DNA of 37,198 nt, from NCBI GenBank assembly GCA_902635845.1, contig CACPPK010000012.1, positions 1 to 37,198 on the forward strand. Reading direction: 5' to 3'. This document shows positions 23,590 to 32,369 of this stretch, piece by piece (the first letter of the stretch is position 1; each line of letters starts with the position of its first letter). The DNA comes from an uncultured Pelagibacteraceae bacterium. Its GTDB lineage: Bacteria > Pseudomonadota > Alphaproteobacteria > Pelagibacterales > Pelagibacteraceae. Below the pieces are notes generated by a model. It made no database searches and was not told the DNA's origin. It saw only the letters and a list, made by a program, of their open reading frames with translations. The position numbers and the translations under genes were made by a program.

Positions 23590-24015
23590 TTATCCACCTG
23601 GTCCTAAATTAGAAGGTTTTATTTTCAAAATTTTCCATACTCCAGATGCTGAAGTTATTATTTTGTCATTACACTTTAGTTCACAAAATAAAAAGATTAG
23701 AGTATTTGTTTTTTTTAAAATTTTTGTATGTCCAATAATTTCTTCTCCAACTTTTGAACTACCTATAAATTTTATATCTAAAGAGATAGTTACACATGGA
23801 GTATTGCCTGCAGCTCTATGTGCAGCTGTGCCCGCACCAGCATCTATCAATGCAGACAAATAGCCACCATGAGTAATACCAGCAGCATTTAAATGATTTT
23901 CACTAATTATAGATTTAAATTCGTATTCGGTTTCTGATATAGACCTAAATAAAACACCTCCATTGTGTTTCATAAATCCAGGTTTAATACTTATTTGCTC
24001 AAATTCTTTGCTCAT
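23590..24015 (-). CDS. Hotdog-fold acyl-CoA thioesterase (PaaI-like)
   Basis: 141 residues. The hotdog motif HLNAAGITHGGYLSALIDAG (41-60) contains the HGG turn (49-51) and D58 on the central helix, the usual catalytic Asp. SLDIKFIGSS and the C-terminal ASGVWKIL strand also fit PaaI/YbgC-type thioesterases. It would hydrolyse an acyl- or aryl-CoA; the substrate is not evident. It converges on the TRAP permease with a 2-bp gap. A possible 32-residue membrane peptide lies 6 bp upstream on the same strand. Confidence 0.87.
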   Translation of the reverse strand: MSKEFEQISIKPGFMKHNGGVLFRSISETEYEFKSIISENHLNAAGITHGGYLSALIDAGAGTAAHRAAGNTPCVTISLDIKFIGSSKVGEEIIGHTKILKKTNTLIFLFCELKCNDKIITSASGVWKILKIKPSNLGPGG

Positions 24016-24021
24016 AATTTT

Positions 24022-24120
24022 TTATAATACATAAGTTAAAATTAACAAAATTATCAAGATAATTATAAAAAAATAAATTACTGATTTTTGTAGAGAAATT
24101 TTTTTTATCCAGTCTAACAT
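24022..24120 (-). CDS. Possible 32-residue single-pass membrane peptide
   Basis: A short ORF starting MLDWIKKISLQKS and continuing as an unbroken hydrophobic helix (residues about 14-32) to a TAA, with the basic residues before the helix as expected for an inner-membrane anchor. It ends 6 bp before the thioesterase start on the same strand. No clear ribosome binding site is visible. AT-rich DNA readily encodes Ile/Leu/Phe runs by chance, so the call rests on the charged-then-hydrophobic layout and on how well it fills the gap. No family is recognised. Confidence 0.4.
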   Translation of the reverse strand: MLDWIKKISLQKSVIYFFIIILIILLILTYVL

Positions 24121-24154
24121 TTACTTTATAATATATTAAACTATTTTTAAATAA

Positions 24155-25123
24155 ATGAAATTTTTAGTTACCGGTGGCGCAGGATATATAGGTTCTCACA
24201 TGGTTAATTTTTTATTAAAAAAAAATCATGACGTAACTATATTTGATAATCTTTCTACAGGAAAATTCATAAATAAAAATAGAATTAAATTTGAGAAAGT
24301 TGATTTAATTAATTTAAGTAAACTTAATAAATCAATGAAAAATAAAAAATTTGATGCAGTATTTCACTTTGCAGGCTTATCAATAGTTTCGGAGTCCGAA
24401 AAAAAAACAAAAAAGTATTATTTAAATAATGTCTTAGCAACTAAAAATTTAATTAAATCAATGATTAAATATAACATCAATAATTTAATATTTTCCTCGT
24501 CAGCATCAGTTTACGGTTTGCCAACTACAAAAAAAATTTCTGAAAATCACAGAACAAGGCCAATATCAGAATATGGCAAAAATAAAAAAGAGATTGAAAA
24601 AATTTTAATTAAATTTGGAAAAAAAAAAAATTTTAAATCAATATCTTTTAGGTATTTTAATGCAGCTGGAGCTGACGAGTCAGCAAAAATTGGCGAAAGC
24701 CATCATCCAGAAACTCATTTAATTCCTAAAGTTTTAGAATCAGTAAAGCATAGAAAAAAAAATATGTATGTATATGGAAATACATATAATACTAAAGATG
24801 GTACATGTATTAGAGACTATATACATGTAAATGATATAGCTAGAGCTCATTATTATGGTTTAAAAAAATTTAAAAATAGAAAATGTACATTAACTTACAA
24901 CATTGGCACAGGAAGAGGTCATTCAGTTTTAGAGATACTTAACGGTATAGAAAAAATAACAAAAAAAAAACTTAACATAATTTTTAAAAGAAAACGTAAG
25001 GGAGATCCTCCAATACTAGTTGCTGATTGTAAAAAAATATTCAAGGAGCTTAAATGGAAACCAAAATATAAAAATATTAATACAATCTTACTTACAGCTT
25101 GGAAATGGCATAAAAAAACTTAA
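24155..25123 (+). CDS. galE: UDP-glucose 4-epimerase
   Basis: 322 residues of the extended short-chain dehydrogenase family. NAD-binding TGGAGYIG is at 6-13, DNLSTG at 31-36, SSSASVYG at 114-121, the catalytic YxxxK pair is Y140 and K144, and YFNAAGA follows. It interconverts UDP-glucose and UDP-galactose, feeding surface polysaccharide synthesis. The gene is richer in Lys codons and A-tracts than its neighbours. It heads a three-gene glycan-type cluster with a family 25 glycosyltransferase and a methyltransferase. Confidence 0.93.
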   Translation: MKFLVTGGAGYIGSHMVNFLLKKNHDVTIFDNLSTGKFINKNRIKFEKVDLINLSKLNKSMKNKKFDAVFHFAGLSIVSESEKKTKKYYLNNVLATKNLIKSMIKYNINNLIFSSSASVYGLPTTKKISENHRTRPISEYGKNKKEIEKILIKFGKKKNFKSISFRYFNAAGADESAKIGESHHPETHLIPKVLESVKHRKKNMYVYGNTYNTKDGTCIRDYIHVNDIARAHYYGLKKFKNRKCTLTYNIGTGRGHSVLEILNGIEKITKKKLNIIFKRKRKGDPPILVADCKKIFKELKWKPKYKNINTILLTAWKWHKKT

Positions 25124-25124
25124 C

Positions 25125-25874
25125 TTAATTATTATGTGATTTAAAACTTATAAATTTTTTTAAAATTTTATTTTTAACTTTATATATTGTTCTCTTAAAC
25201 AAAAAAACTTTTTTGTCTCTCTTTACCCAAAATATAGAAGTTTTGAAATTTATTGTATCCTGTTTTAATAAAAAGGGATTTAAGCCTGTGATTTTTACAC
25301 CACAGTAAATATTGAAAAAGACAAAATTATCTGCAACAGTTTTTACTGGGAAATTGAATGAAATTATTGCTTTAGCGGCTCCTTTATTAATTATGTATCC
25401 ATGTGTAAAAAAGGCGTTAGAAACATTAACTATTTCATAACCATCTTCAGCATCTATCGGTTTTGGATAAAACTCTTTTAATTCACTCAATAACATTATT
25501 TGTTTTTTATATTTAAAATTTTTAATAATTAAATTTTTAATTTTAATTGCAAAATCTTCTAAAAAAATTGCATCATCTTCTAAAATAAAAGCAAGTTCAG
25601 AATTAGTATTAATAAATTTTTTATAAATTTTAATGTGACTTAATGCACAGCCAATTTGCGAAGGAGACATTTTACTATTCCATGGATTAATATTATTTTT
25701 ATTTTTAAATGTAAGATTATCCAATTCATTTTTATTAAGCTCATCTCCAGCAACAGCATCAATAATTTCATAATTTTTAATATTTTGTTTTTCAATTTCA
25801 TTGATTATATTTTTCCTTCTTGCATTATCTCTTTTTAAATTTACGACATAAATTTTAAATTCTTCTATCATCAA
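25125..25874 (-). CDS. Glycosyltransferase family 25 protein (LOS/LPS type)
   Basis: 249 residues. It starts with the family 25 motif IYVVNLKRDNARRKNI (about 8-23), then IDAVAGDEL, the segment SPSQIGCALSHIKIYK (about 71-86) and EDDA, the metal-binding acidic motif near 98-101. Such enzymes add sugars, often galactose, to lipooligosaccharide. GalE next door would supply UDP-galactose, so a galactosyltransferase is a reasonable guess. The C terminus is Lys-rich. It lies between galE (tail-to-tail, 1-bp gap) and the divergent methyltransferase (9-bp gap). Confidence 0.82.
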   Translation of the reverse strand: MMIEEFKIYVVNLKRDNARRKNIINEIEKQNIKNYEIIDAVAGDELNKNELDNLTFKNKNNINPWNSKMSPSQIGCALSHIKIYKKFINTNSELAFILEDDAIFLEDFAIKIKNLIIKNFKYKKQIMLLSELKEFYPKPIDAEDGYEIVNVSNAFFTHGYIINKGAAKAIISFNFPVKTVADNFVFFNIYCGVKITGLNPFLLKQDTINFKTSIFWVKRDKKVFLFKRTIYKVKNKILKKFISFKSHNN

Positions 25875-25883
25875 AATTATTTT

Positions 25884-26588
25884 ATGTTATTTTTAATCAT
25901 GTTTAAAAAAATTGTTTTTTTATTTAAAAGTAAAGCAAGCAAAGTTATTATACTACAATTTTTATTTCAAAAAATCCTAAATTTATTTGTTAAGAAAAAA
26001 ATAAAGTTCTACAAAAAAAATTTTAAAGATTTAATTTCAAATAAAAAAATATCATCTGAATTTTTTTCAGCAAATGCATACAATTTTCTTGTACATCTTT
26101 CATCTTTACCCTCTAACTTTAGATATCTTGAAATAGGATCATTTGAGGGAGGATCTGCGATATTTATTGCAAATAAGTTTAAAAATTCAGAAATATATTG
26201 TGTTGATAATTGGATTAAAACAGAGGATGGATACTCAAATCTTGATTTTAATGATGTAGAGAAAAATTTTGATTATAATGTAAAAAATTATAAAAATATT
26301 TATAAAATTAAAAACTCTAGTGATAAATTTTTTAAAAATAATTTTTTAAGTTATGATGCAATTTATGTAGACGGTTATCACAGAGCAGATCAAGTATACA
26401 AAGATTGTTTAAATTCCTGGAAACATCTTAAAACAAATGGAATTATGATTTGTGACGATTATATTTGGGATCATTATGCAGATATTTCTAATAATCCTTG
26501 TTATGCAATTAATAAATTTTTAAAAGTTATTAAAAAATATAGGGTTTTAAAAGTATCAAACACACAAATATTTTTAAAAAAAACTTAA
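25884..26588 (+). CDS. Class I SAM-dependent methyltransferase (Methyltransf_24 type)
   Basis: 234 residues. The SAM-binding motif I is YLEIGSFEGGSAIF (about 81-94), followed by an acidic end of strand 2 (YCVDNW) and DAIYVDGYHRADQVYKDCLNSWKHLKTNGIMICDDYIW, typical of Methyltransf_24 proteins in polysaccharide loci. The N terminus is basic and hydrophobic. A second in-frame ATG at 25899 (MFKKIVFL) could be the true start. It ends 7 bp before the 3' end of the opposite-strand tRNA-Arg. Substrate unknown; a sugar or glycan methylation role is inferred from context. Confidence 0.75.
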   Translation: MLFLIMFKKIVFLFKSKASKVIILQFLFQKILNLFVKKKIKFYKKNFKDLISNKKISSEFFSANAYNFLVHLSSLPSNFRYLEIGSFEGGSAIFIANKFKNSEIYCVDNWIKTEDGYSNLDFNDVEKNFDYNVKNYKNIYKIKNSSDKFFKNNFLSYDAIYVDGYHRADQVYKDCLNSWKHLKTNGIMICDDYIWDHYADISNNPCYAINKFLKVIKKYRVLKVSNTQIFLKKT

Positions 26589-26595
26589 TATTAAA

Positions 26596-26672
26596 TGGTG
26601 GACCGCCCAGAATTCGAATCTGGAGTCTCCCGGTTCGTAGCCGGGTGCCTTATCCAATTTGGCCAGCGGTCC
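26596..26672 (-). tRNA. tRNA-Arg (anticodon ACG)
   Basis: 77 nt on the minus strand with a 7-bp acceptor stem GGACCGC/GCGGTCC, discriminator A and an encoded CCA. The anticodon stem CCCGG/CCGGG encloses loop CTACGAA, giving anticodon ACG; A34 is normally edited to inosine by TadA to read CGU, CGC and CGA. The T arm has GATTCGAATTC. It marks the end of the glycan cluster and could serve as an integration site, but no repeated 3' tRNA fragment was noticed. Confidence 0.95.
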
Positions 26673-26745
26673 ATAACTATCAATACTATAATGTATCAAA
26701 GTTTTTGATGTAATTTAACTTATAAAATATTATGTTAATTACTTT

Positions 26746-27933
26746 ATGAGCAAAAATTCTAAAGATGTTGTTATAACTTCAGCGCTAAGAACCCCAATTG
26801 GAAGATACAAAGGTTCATTAAAAAATCTTAGCGCATCAAAATTAGGATCAATAGCAATTAAAGAAGTAGTTTATAAATCAAAATTAGACATAGAGGAGAT
26901 CGATGAAGTAATTATGGGGCATGTTTTAACTTCTGGGCTTGGACAAAACCCTGCTAGGCAAGCTTCAATTGGCGCTGGAATACCGGTCTCTAAACCTGCT
27001 CATATTATTAATCAGGTTTGTGGATCTGGACTAAGATCTGTTGTTTCCGGATATCAATCAATTAGTTTAGGAGAAAATAAAATAGTCATCGCAGGTGGTC
27101 AGGAAAATATGTCTAGAGCAACTCATGCAATTTATTATAGAGAAGATAAAAAATTTTCTGAAAACAAATTAGTAGATACAATGATAAAAGATGGTCTACT
27201 TGATTCCTTTAATGATTATCATATGGGAGTCACAGCTGAGAATGTTGCTGAGAAATATAAAATTTCTAGAGAAGAACAAGATAATTTTTCTTTAAATTCT
27301 CAGAAAAAAACAGAAAAAGCTTACATCGAAAATAAATTTAAAGATGAACTTATTAAATTACAAATTGAAGATGGTGATAAAAAATTTCTTTTAGAAAAAG
27401 ATGAACATCCTAGAGAAAATTTAAGTATAGATGATTTTAAAAAATTGAAAACAGTATTTAAAGAAAATGGGACTGTAACACCTGGTAATTCTTCAGGAAT
27501 AAATGATGGTGCAGCTGCTTTAGTGTTAATGTCTAGAGATCAAGCAGAAAAAAAATCTTTAGAGCCATTAGTTAAAATTGTTTCTTGGGCTACTTGTGGG
27601 GTTGAGCCTTCAGTAATGGGACTTGGACCTATACCTGCAATTCAAGAGGCTTTATCTAAAGCGAATTGGGCAATGGATGAAGTAGAATTATTTGAAATTA
27701 ATGAGGCCTTTGCAGCACAAAGTATTGCGGTAATTAGAGAATTAAAAATTCCTGAACAAAAAGTTAATGTTAATGGAGGAGCAATTGCCTTAGGTCATCC
27801 GATTGGAGCTTCTGGGTCAAGAATTTTAGTTACACTTATTCATGAAATGATTAAGCAAGATAAAAAAAAAGCTTGTGCGGCACTCTGTATTGGTGGTGGT
27901 ATGGGGATAGCTATGTGTATTGAGAGAAGCTAA
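26746..27933 (+). CDS. Acetyl-CoA acetyltransferase (thiolase)
   Basis: 395 residues, the standard thiolase length. Catalytic residues are all present: acyl-accepting C92 in NQVCGSG, H351 in GGAIALGHPIGASG and C381 in CIGGGMG. EINEAFAAQ is also intact. Overall form matches the biosynthetic acetoacetyl-CoA thiolases (PhaA/AtoB type), which condense two acetyl-CoA or cleave acetoacetyl-CoA. No phaB or phaC is next to it. It may work with the acetoacetyl-CoA synthetase at 16.9 kb to turn acetoacetate into two acetyl-CoA. Confidence 0.93.
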   Translation: MSKNSKDVVITSALRTPIGRYKGSLKNLSASKLGSIAIKEVVYKSKLDIEEIDEVIMGHVLTSGLGQNPARQASIGAGIPVSKPAHIINQVCGSGLRSVVSGYQSISLGENKIVIAGGQENMSRATHAIYYREDKKFSENKLVDTMIKDGLLDSFNDYHMGVTAENVAEKYKISREEQDNFSLNSQKKTEKAYIENKFKDELIKLQIEDGDKKFLLEKDEHPRENLSIDDFKKLKTVFKENGTVTPGNSSGINDGAAALVLMSRDQAEKKSLEPLVKIVSWATCGVEPSVMGLGPIPAIQEALSKANWAMDEVELFEINEAFAAQSIAVIRELKIPEQKVNVNGGAIALGHPIGASGSRILVTLIHEMIKQDKKKACAALCIGGGMGIAMCIERS

Positions 27934-28061
27934 AAAGCTTTAAATTCAATTATTTTTTTATTTTTTTTATAATAAAAATACAAGATTTAGGAAAAAAACT
28001 TATTAATATGATAAAATAAAGTCCAATAATGTTTTTTTAGGTATATAAAACGTTTTAAATA

Positions 28062-31000
28062 ATGAGCGAAAAATTACTTGTTCCTGACATTGGTGACTTT
28101 GAAAATGTTGAGGTTATAGAGATACTTGTAAAACCTGGTGATCAAATTAAAGAAAATGATCCAATAGTTACAATTGAAAGTGACAAATCAAGTGTTGAAA
28201 TTCCATCTACTGTTGCTGGAAAAGTAGATAATGTAGCAGTTAAAGTTGGTGATAAAGTTTCTAAGGGAGATTTATTGCTCAATCTTACTTCATCATCAAA
28301 AACATCATCTGAAAGCACGCTTCCAAAAGATACAGAAAATATAATTAAAAAAGCTGAAGAAGCAATGGCTGAAAAAAAAGAGGAAAAAAAAATTATTAGA
28401 GAGCCAGTAGAAGAGAAAAAACAATCTACAATTCAACTTGCTAATGGTTCTGATATCGATCCACTTGAAACTCAAGATTGGTTGGAATCTTTATCTGCGG
28501 TAATTTCCAAAGATGGAAATCACAGAGCACATTTTTTAATAAAAGAATTAATTAATAAAGCTTATCGTGAAGGAGCAAATATTCCCTATACTCAAAATAC
28601 ACCATACATTAATACAATACCTCCAGAGGCTGAAGTAAAGTCTAGTGGTGATCAAAATATTGAAAGAAGAATTAGATCGTTAATTAGATGGAATGCGGCC
28701 GCGATGGTGGTACGTGCAAATAAAAAATATCCTGAACTTGGTGGACACATTGGTACATTTGCTTCTGCCGCAACATTATATGATGTTGGTATGAATCATT
28801 TTTGGAGAGCAAAAAATAACAAATTTGGTGGAGATTTAATTTATTTTCAGGGACATAGTGCTCCAGGAATGTATGCAAGGGCATTCTTAGAGGGTAGATT
28901 AAATGAAAAACAATTAGATAGTTTCAGACAAGAAGTAAAACCTGGAGGTCTATCGTCATATCCACACCCCTGGTTAATGCCAAAATTTTGGCAGTTCCCT
29001 ACAGTATCGATGGGATTAGGTCCCATGCTCGCAATATATCAAGCAAGGTACATGAAATATTTAATCAATAGAGGTTTGATTAAAGATGAAGGAAGAAAAG
29101 TATGGGCTTTTTTAGGTGATGGAGAAATGGATGAACCAGAGTCCATGGGTGCAATCGGGCTAGCAGCAAGAGAAAACTTGGATAATTTAATTTTTGTAGT
29201 TAATTGCAACCTTCAAAGACTAGATGGTCCAGTTAGAGGTAATGGAAAAATTATTCAAGAACTTGAAGGAAGTTTTAGAGGAGCTGGGTGGAATGTAATA
29301 AAAGTTATTTGGGGATCATATTGGGACTCATTGATATCTAATGATAAAACTGGTCACTTAATAAAAATTATGAATGAAACCGTAGATGGTGAGTATCAAG
29401 CAATGAAAGCAAGAGATGGTGCTTATGTAAGAGAAAAGTTTTTTGGAAAATCTCCTGAAACATTGGAATTAGTCTCAAGTATGTCTGATAAAGATATATG
29501 GCGACTCAACAGAGGTGGACATGATCCTCATAAAGTTTTTGCAGCATATGATAAAGCGACTAAACATCAGGGAAGCCCAACAGTAATAATTGCAAAAACT
29601 ATTAAAGGTTATGGAATGGGAAAATCAGGAGAAAGTGTAAATACTACTCATCAAACTAAAAAATTAGATGTTGATGACTTGATGTACTATAGAGATCGAT
29701 TTGATGTTCCCTTAACAGATGAACAGGTGAGAAATATTGAATACTTTAGGCCTGACGAAAAATCTCCAGAAATAAAATACATAAAAGAAAAAAGAATTAA
29801 ATTAGGTGGATATTTACCCGAACGTTCGACTTTCGCTAAACCAATCAAAGCACCCTCAAAAGATATTTTCGATTTCATGAAAGTATCAACTGGTGAAAAA
29901 GAAATGTCTACTACTATGGCACTTGTGAGAATGTTAACAAATTTATTAAGGGATAAAAATATATCTCCGAGACTGGTTCCTATTATTCCTGACGAAGCAA
30001 GAACGTTTGGCATGGAAGGATTTTTTCAAAAGATAGGGATTTATGCGCATGAGGGACAAAAATATGAACCTGAGGATGCAGCTCAATTAAGTTCTTATAG
30101 AGAAGATAAAAGTGGTCAAGTTTTAGAGGAAGGTATCAATGAAGCAGGTGCTATGTCTTCATGGATTGCTGCTGCCACTGCATATACTAATCATGATATC
30201 GAAATGATCCCAATTTATATTTTTTATTCAATGTTTGGTTTCCAAAGGGTAGGAGATCTAGCTTGGGCAGCTGGAGATAGTCAGGCTAGAGGATTTTTAG
30301 TGGGTGCAACAGCTGGAAGAACAACACTAGCTGGAGAAGGCTTACAACATCAGGATGGGCATAGTCATTTAATTGCATCAACTATTCCAAATTGTGTAGC
30401 TTACGATCCTACATTTCATTATGAATTAGCTGTAATTTTTCGAGAAGGTCTAAGAAGAATGCATGAGAAAAATGAGAATGTTTTTTATTATATTACAACA
30501 ATGAATGAAAATTACTCACACCCAGAAATGCCAATAGATAAAAATTGTGAGGAAGGGATTTTAAAGGGCATGTATAAAATAAAAGAATTTAAAAAATACA
30601 AAAAAACTAAAATCCAACTTTTAGGATCAGGAACAATCTTAAGGGAAATGATGTCTGCTGCAGAGATTTTACAAAATGAATATCAAATTGATAGTGAGAT
30701 ATGGAGTGTAACAAGTTTTAATGAATTAAGAAAAGATGGAATGGAGGTAGAAAGATATAATCTTTTGAACCCAGATAAAAAACCTAAAAAATCTTATGTT
30801 GAGCAATGCCTGGGCCAAACAGAGGGCCCAATTATGGCTGCATCTGATTATATGCGAATGAATTCAGATCAAATCAGATCTTATACTAATAAAACTTTTT
30901 ATTCATTAGGAGCAGATGGTTTTGGAAGAAGTGATACAAGAAAAAATTTAAGAAAATTTTTTGAGGTAGATAAAGAACATTTGGTTGCTTACGGGTTAAG

Positions 31001-31100
31001 TATTTTGGCAAAAGAACAGCTTATAACTTCTAAATATGCAAAAGATGCAATGAAGAAGTATAATATTGATAGTAACAAACCAATGCCAACAAAATTATAA
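28062..31100 (+). CDS. aceE: Pyruvate dehydrogenase E1 (homodimeric AceE) with N-terminal lipoyl domain
   Basis: 1012 residues, about 125 longer than E. coli AceE. Residues 1-78 form a complete lipoyl domain with the modifiable lysine K42 in ESDKSS. A charged linker (about 79-128) follows. From about 131 (DIDPLETQDWLES) the sequence tracks AceE closely, including ERRIRSLIRWNA, GGHIGTFASAATLYD, the thiamine diphosphate motif GDGEMDEPES (352-361) and GRSDTRKNLRKFFEVD near the end. E1 decarboxylates pyruvate and acetylates the E2 lipoyl group. The lipoyl domain is about 65% identical by eye to that of AceF, encoded immediately downstream. The fusion is in one frame without a stop, so it is not an assembly join of two ORFs. 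Confidence 0.95.
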   Translation: MSEKLLVPDIGDFENVEVIEILVKPGDQIKENDPIVTIESDKSSVEIPSTVAGKVDNVAVKVGDKVSKGDLLLNLTSSSKTSSESTLPKDTENIIKKAEEAMAEKKEEKKIIREPVEEKKQSTIQLANGSDIDPLETQDWLESLSAVISKDGNHRAHFLIKELINKAYREGANIPYTQNTPYINTIPPEAEVKSSGDQNIERRIRSLIRWNAAAMVVRANKKYPELGGHIGTFASAATLYDVGMNHFWRAKNNKFGGDLIYFQGHSAPGMYARAFLEGRLNEKQLDSFRQEVKPGGLSSYPHPWLMPKFWQFPTVSMGLGPMLAIYQARYMKYLINRGLIKDEGRKVWAFLGDGEMDEPESMGAIGLAARENLDNLIFVVNCNLQRLDGPVRGNGKIIQELEGSFRGAGWNVIKVIWGSYWDSLISNDKTGHLIKIMNETVDGEYQAMKARDGAYVREKFFGKSPETLELVSSMSDKDIWRLNRGGHDPHKVFAAYDKATKHQGSPTVIIAKTIKGYGMGKSGESVNTTHQTKKLDVDDLMYYRDRFDVPLTDEQVRNIEYFRPDEKSPEIKYIKEKRIKLGGYLPERSTFAKPIKAPSKDIFDFMKVSTGEKEMSTTMALVRMLTNLLRDKNISPRLVPIIPDEARTFGMEGFFQKIGIYAHEGQKYEPEDAAQLSSYREDKSGQVLEEGINEAGAMSSWIAAATAYTNHDIEMIPIYIFYSMFGFQRVGDLAWAAGDSQARGFLVGATAGRTTLAGEGLQHQDGHSHLIASTIPNCVAYDPTFHYELAVIFREGLRRMHEKNENVFYYITTMNENYSHPEMPIDKNCEEGILKGMYKIKEFKKYKKTKIQLLGSGTILREMMSAAEILQNEYQIDSEIWSVTSFNELRKDGMEVERYNLLNPDKKPKKSYVEQCLGQTEGPIMAASDYMRMNSDQIRSYTNKTFYSLGADGFGRSDTRKNLRKFFEVDKEHLVAYGLSILAKEQLITSKYAKDAMKKYNIDSNKPMPTKL

Positions 31101-32363
31101 ATGTCAGAAACTGAGATTAAAGTACCTAATATTGGAGATTTTAGAGATGTTGAGGTCATTGAGGTATTAGTTTCTGAAGGTCAATCAATTAAAAAAAATG
31201 ATGCTCTGGTAACAATTGAAAGTGATAAATCTAGCGTAGAAATACCATCAAATTTAGAAGGTAAAATTAAAAATTTAAAAATAAAAGTAGGAGACAAAGT
31301 TTCTGAGGGCGACTTAATTTTAACTGTAGAAAGTGATTCAGAAGTTAAAAAGGAAGGGGTTAAAAAAAAACCAGAAATTGAAAAAGAGTCAAAAAATATT
31401 GAGGTTATAAAACCTGAAATCCAAGAAAAAATGTTTTCTAAAAATAATATTTCAGACATTTCATCTGCAAGTCCAAAAGCTAGAAAATTTGCTAGAGAAC
31501 TTGGTGTAGATATTAATCAAGTAGTAGGAAGTCAGAAAGATGGCAGAGTTGTTGAAGATGATATTAAAAAATTTGTTTCATCTAATTCAAAAAACAAAGT
31601 TGTAGTGAAAGATAGTAAACCAGATAAAATTAAAAACGAATTTGAACATTATGATTTTGGCGAAATAGAAATTAAAGACATACCAAGAGTAAAAAAATTA
31701 TCATCAAAATATCTTACAAATTCATGGACAACAATTCCCCATGTTACAAACCATGATGAAGCCGACATAACTGAGATGGAAAGTTTTAGAAGTTCATTAA
31801 CAGATATGTATACTGGAGAAAAAATTAAAATTACACCTCTAGCGTTTATAATAAAGGCTTTAGTTGCATCTCTTAAGAAATTTCCTAGTTTTAATTCTTC
31901 TATCGACGAAATTGAGACTGGTAAAATGACTTTAAAAAAATATTACCATATTGGTATAGCAGTTGACACGCCAAATGGATTAATGGTTCCAAAAATAAGA
32001 AATGCAAATAACAAAAAAATTTCTCTGATAAGTAAAGAATTAAAAGAGGTAAGCGAACTTTGTAGAAATTTAAAAATTGATAAAAAAGAATTGTTTGGCG
32101 GCTCAATGACGATTACGAGTTTAGGTGGTATAGGAGGTTCATTTTTTACTCCTATAATTAATTATCCTGAAGTTGCTATATTAGGAGTAGGAAGATCAGA
32201 AAAAAAACAAATTTTTATGAATGGAAAGTTTCAAACCAGGACTATGCTGCCAATTTCTTTATCTTATGACCACAGAATTATTGATGGTGCTGAAGCAGCT
32301 AGGTTTAATAATAATCTAAAAGAAAACTTAGGCAAAAATTTTGCCTATAAACTAGCTGTCTAA
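31101..32363 (+). CDS. aceF: Dihydrolipoamide acetyltransferase (pyruvate dehydrogenase E2)
   Basis: 420 residues with one lipoyl domain (about 4-78, lysine K43), a charged linker, a peripheral subunit-binding domain (about 122-159, SASPKARKFARELGVD...GRVVEDDIKKF) and a catalytic core ending in SYDHRIIDG with H391 and D395. It transfers the acetyl group from lipoyl to CoA and forms the complex core. With a single lipoyl domain it is shorter than the three-domain E. coli E2, and the extra domain on AceE may compensate. Its ATG directly follows the aceE stop. No lpd (E3) gene follows. Confidence 0.95.
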   Translation: MSETEIKVPNIGDFRDVEVIEVLVSEGQSIKKNDALVTIESDKSSVEIPSNLEGKIKNLKIKVGDKVSEGDLILTVESDSEVKKEGVKKKPEIEKESKNIEVIKPEIQEKMFSKNNISDISSASPKARKFARELGVDINQVVGSQKDGRVVEDDIKKFVSSNSKNKVVVKDSKPDKIKNEFEHYDFGEIEIKDIPRVKKLSSKYLTNSWTTIPHVTNHDEADITEMESFRSSLTDMYTGEKIKITPLAFIIKALVASLKKFPSFNSSIDEIETGKMTLKKYYHIGIAVDTPNGLMVPKIRNANNKKISLISKELKEVSELCRNLKIDKKELFGGSMTITSLGGIGGSFFTPIINYPEVAILGVGRSEKKQIFMNGKFQTRTMLPISLSYDHRIIDGAEAARFNNNLKENLGKNFAYKLAV

Positions 32364-32369
32364 TTTAAA

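Noticed and set aside
27920..28061. Terminator after the thiolase (AAGCT-AAAA-AGCTT followed by T-rich DNA)
   Set aside because: The stem is only 5 bp and AT-rich, too weak to separate from background in this composition.
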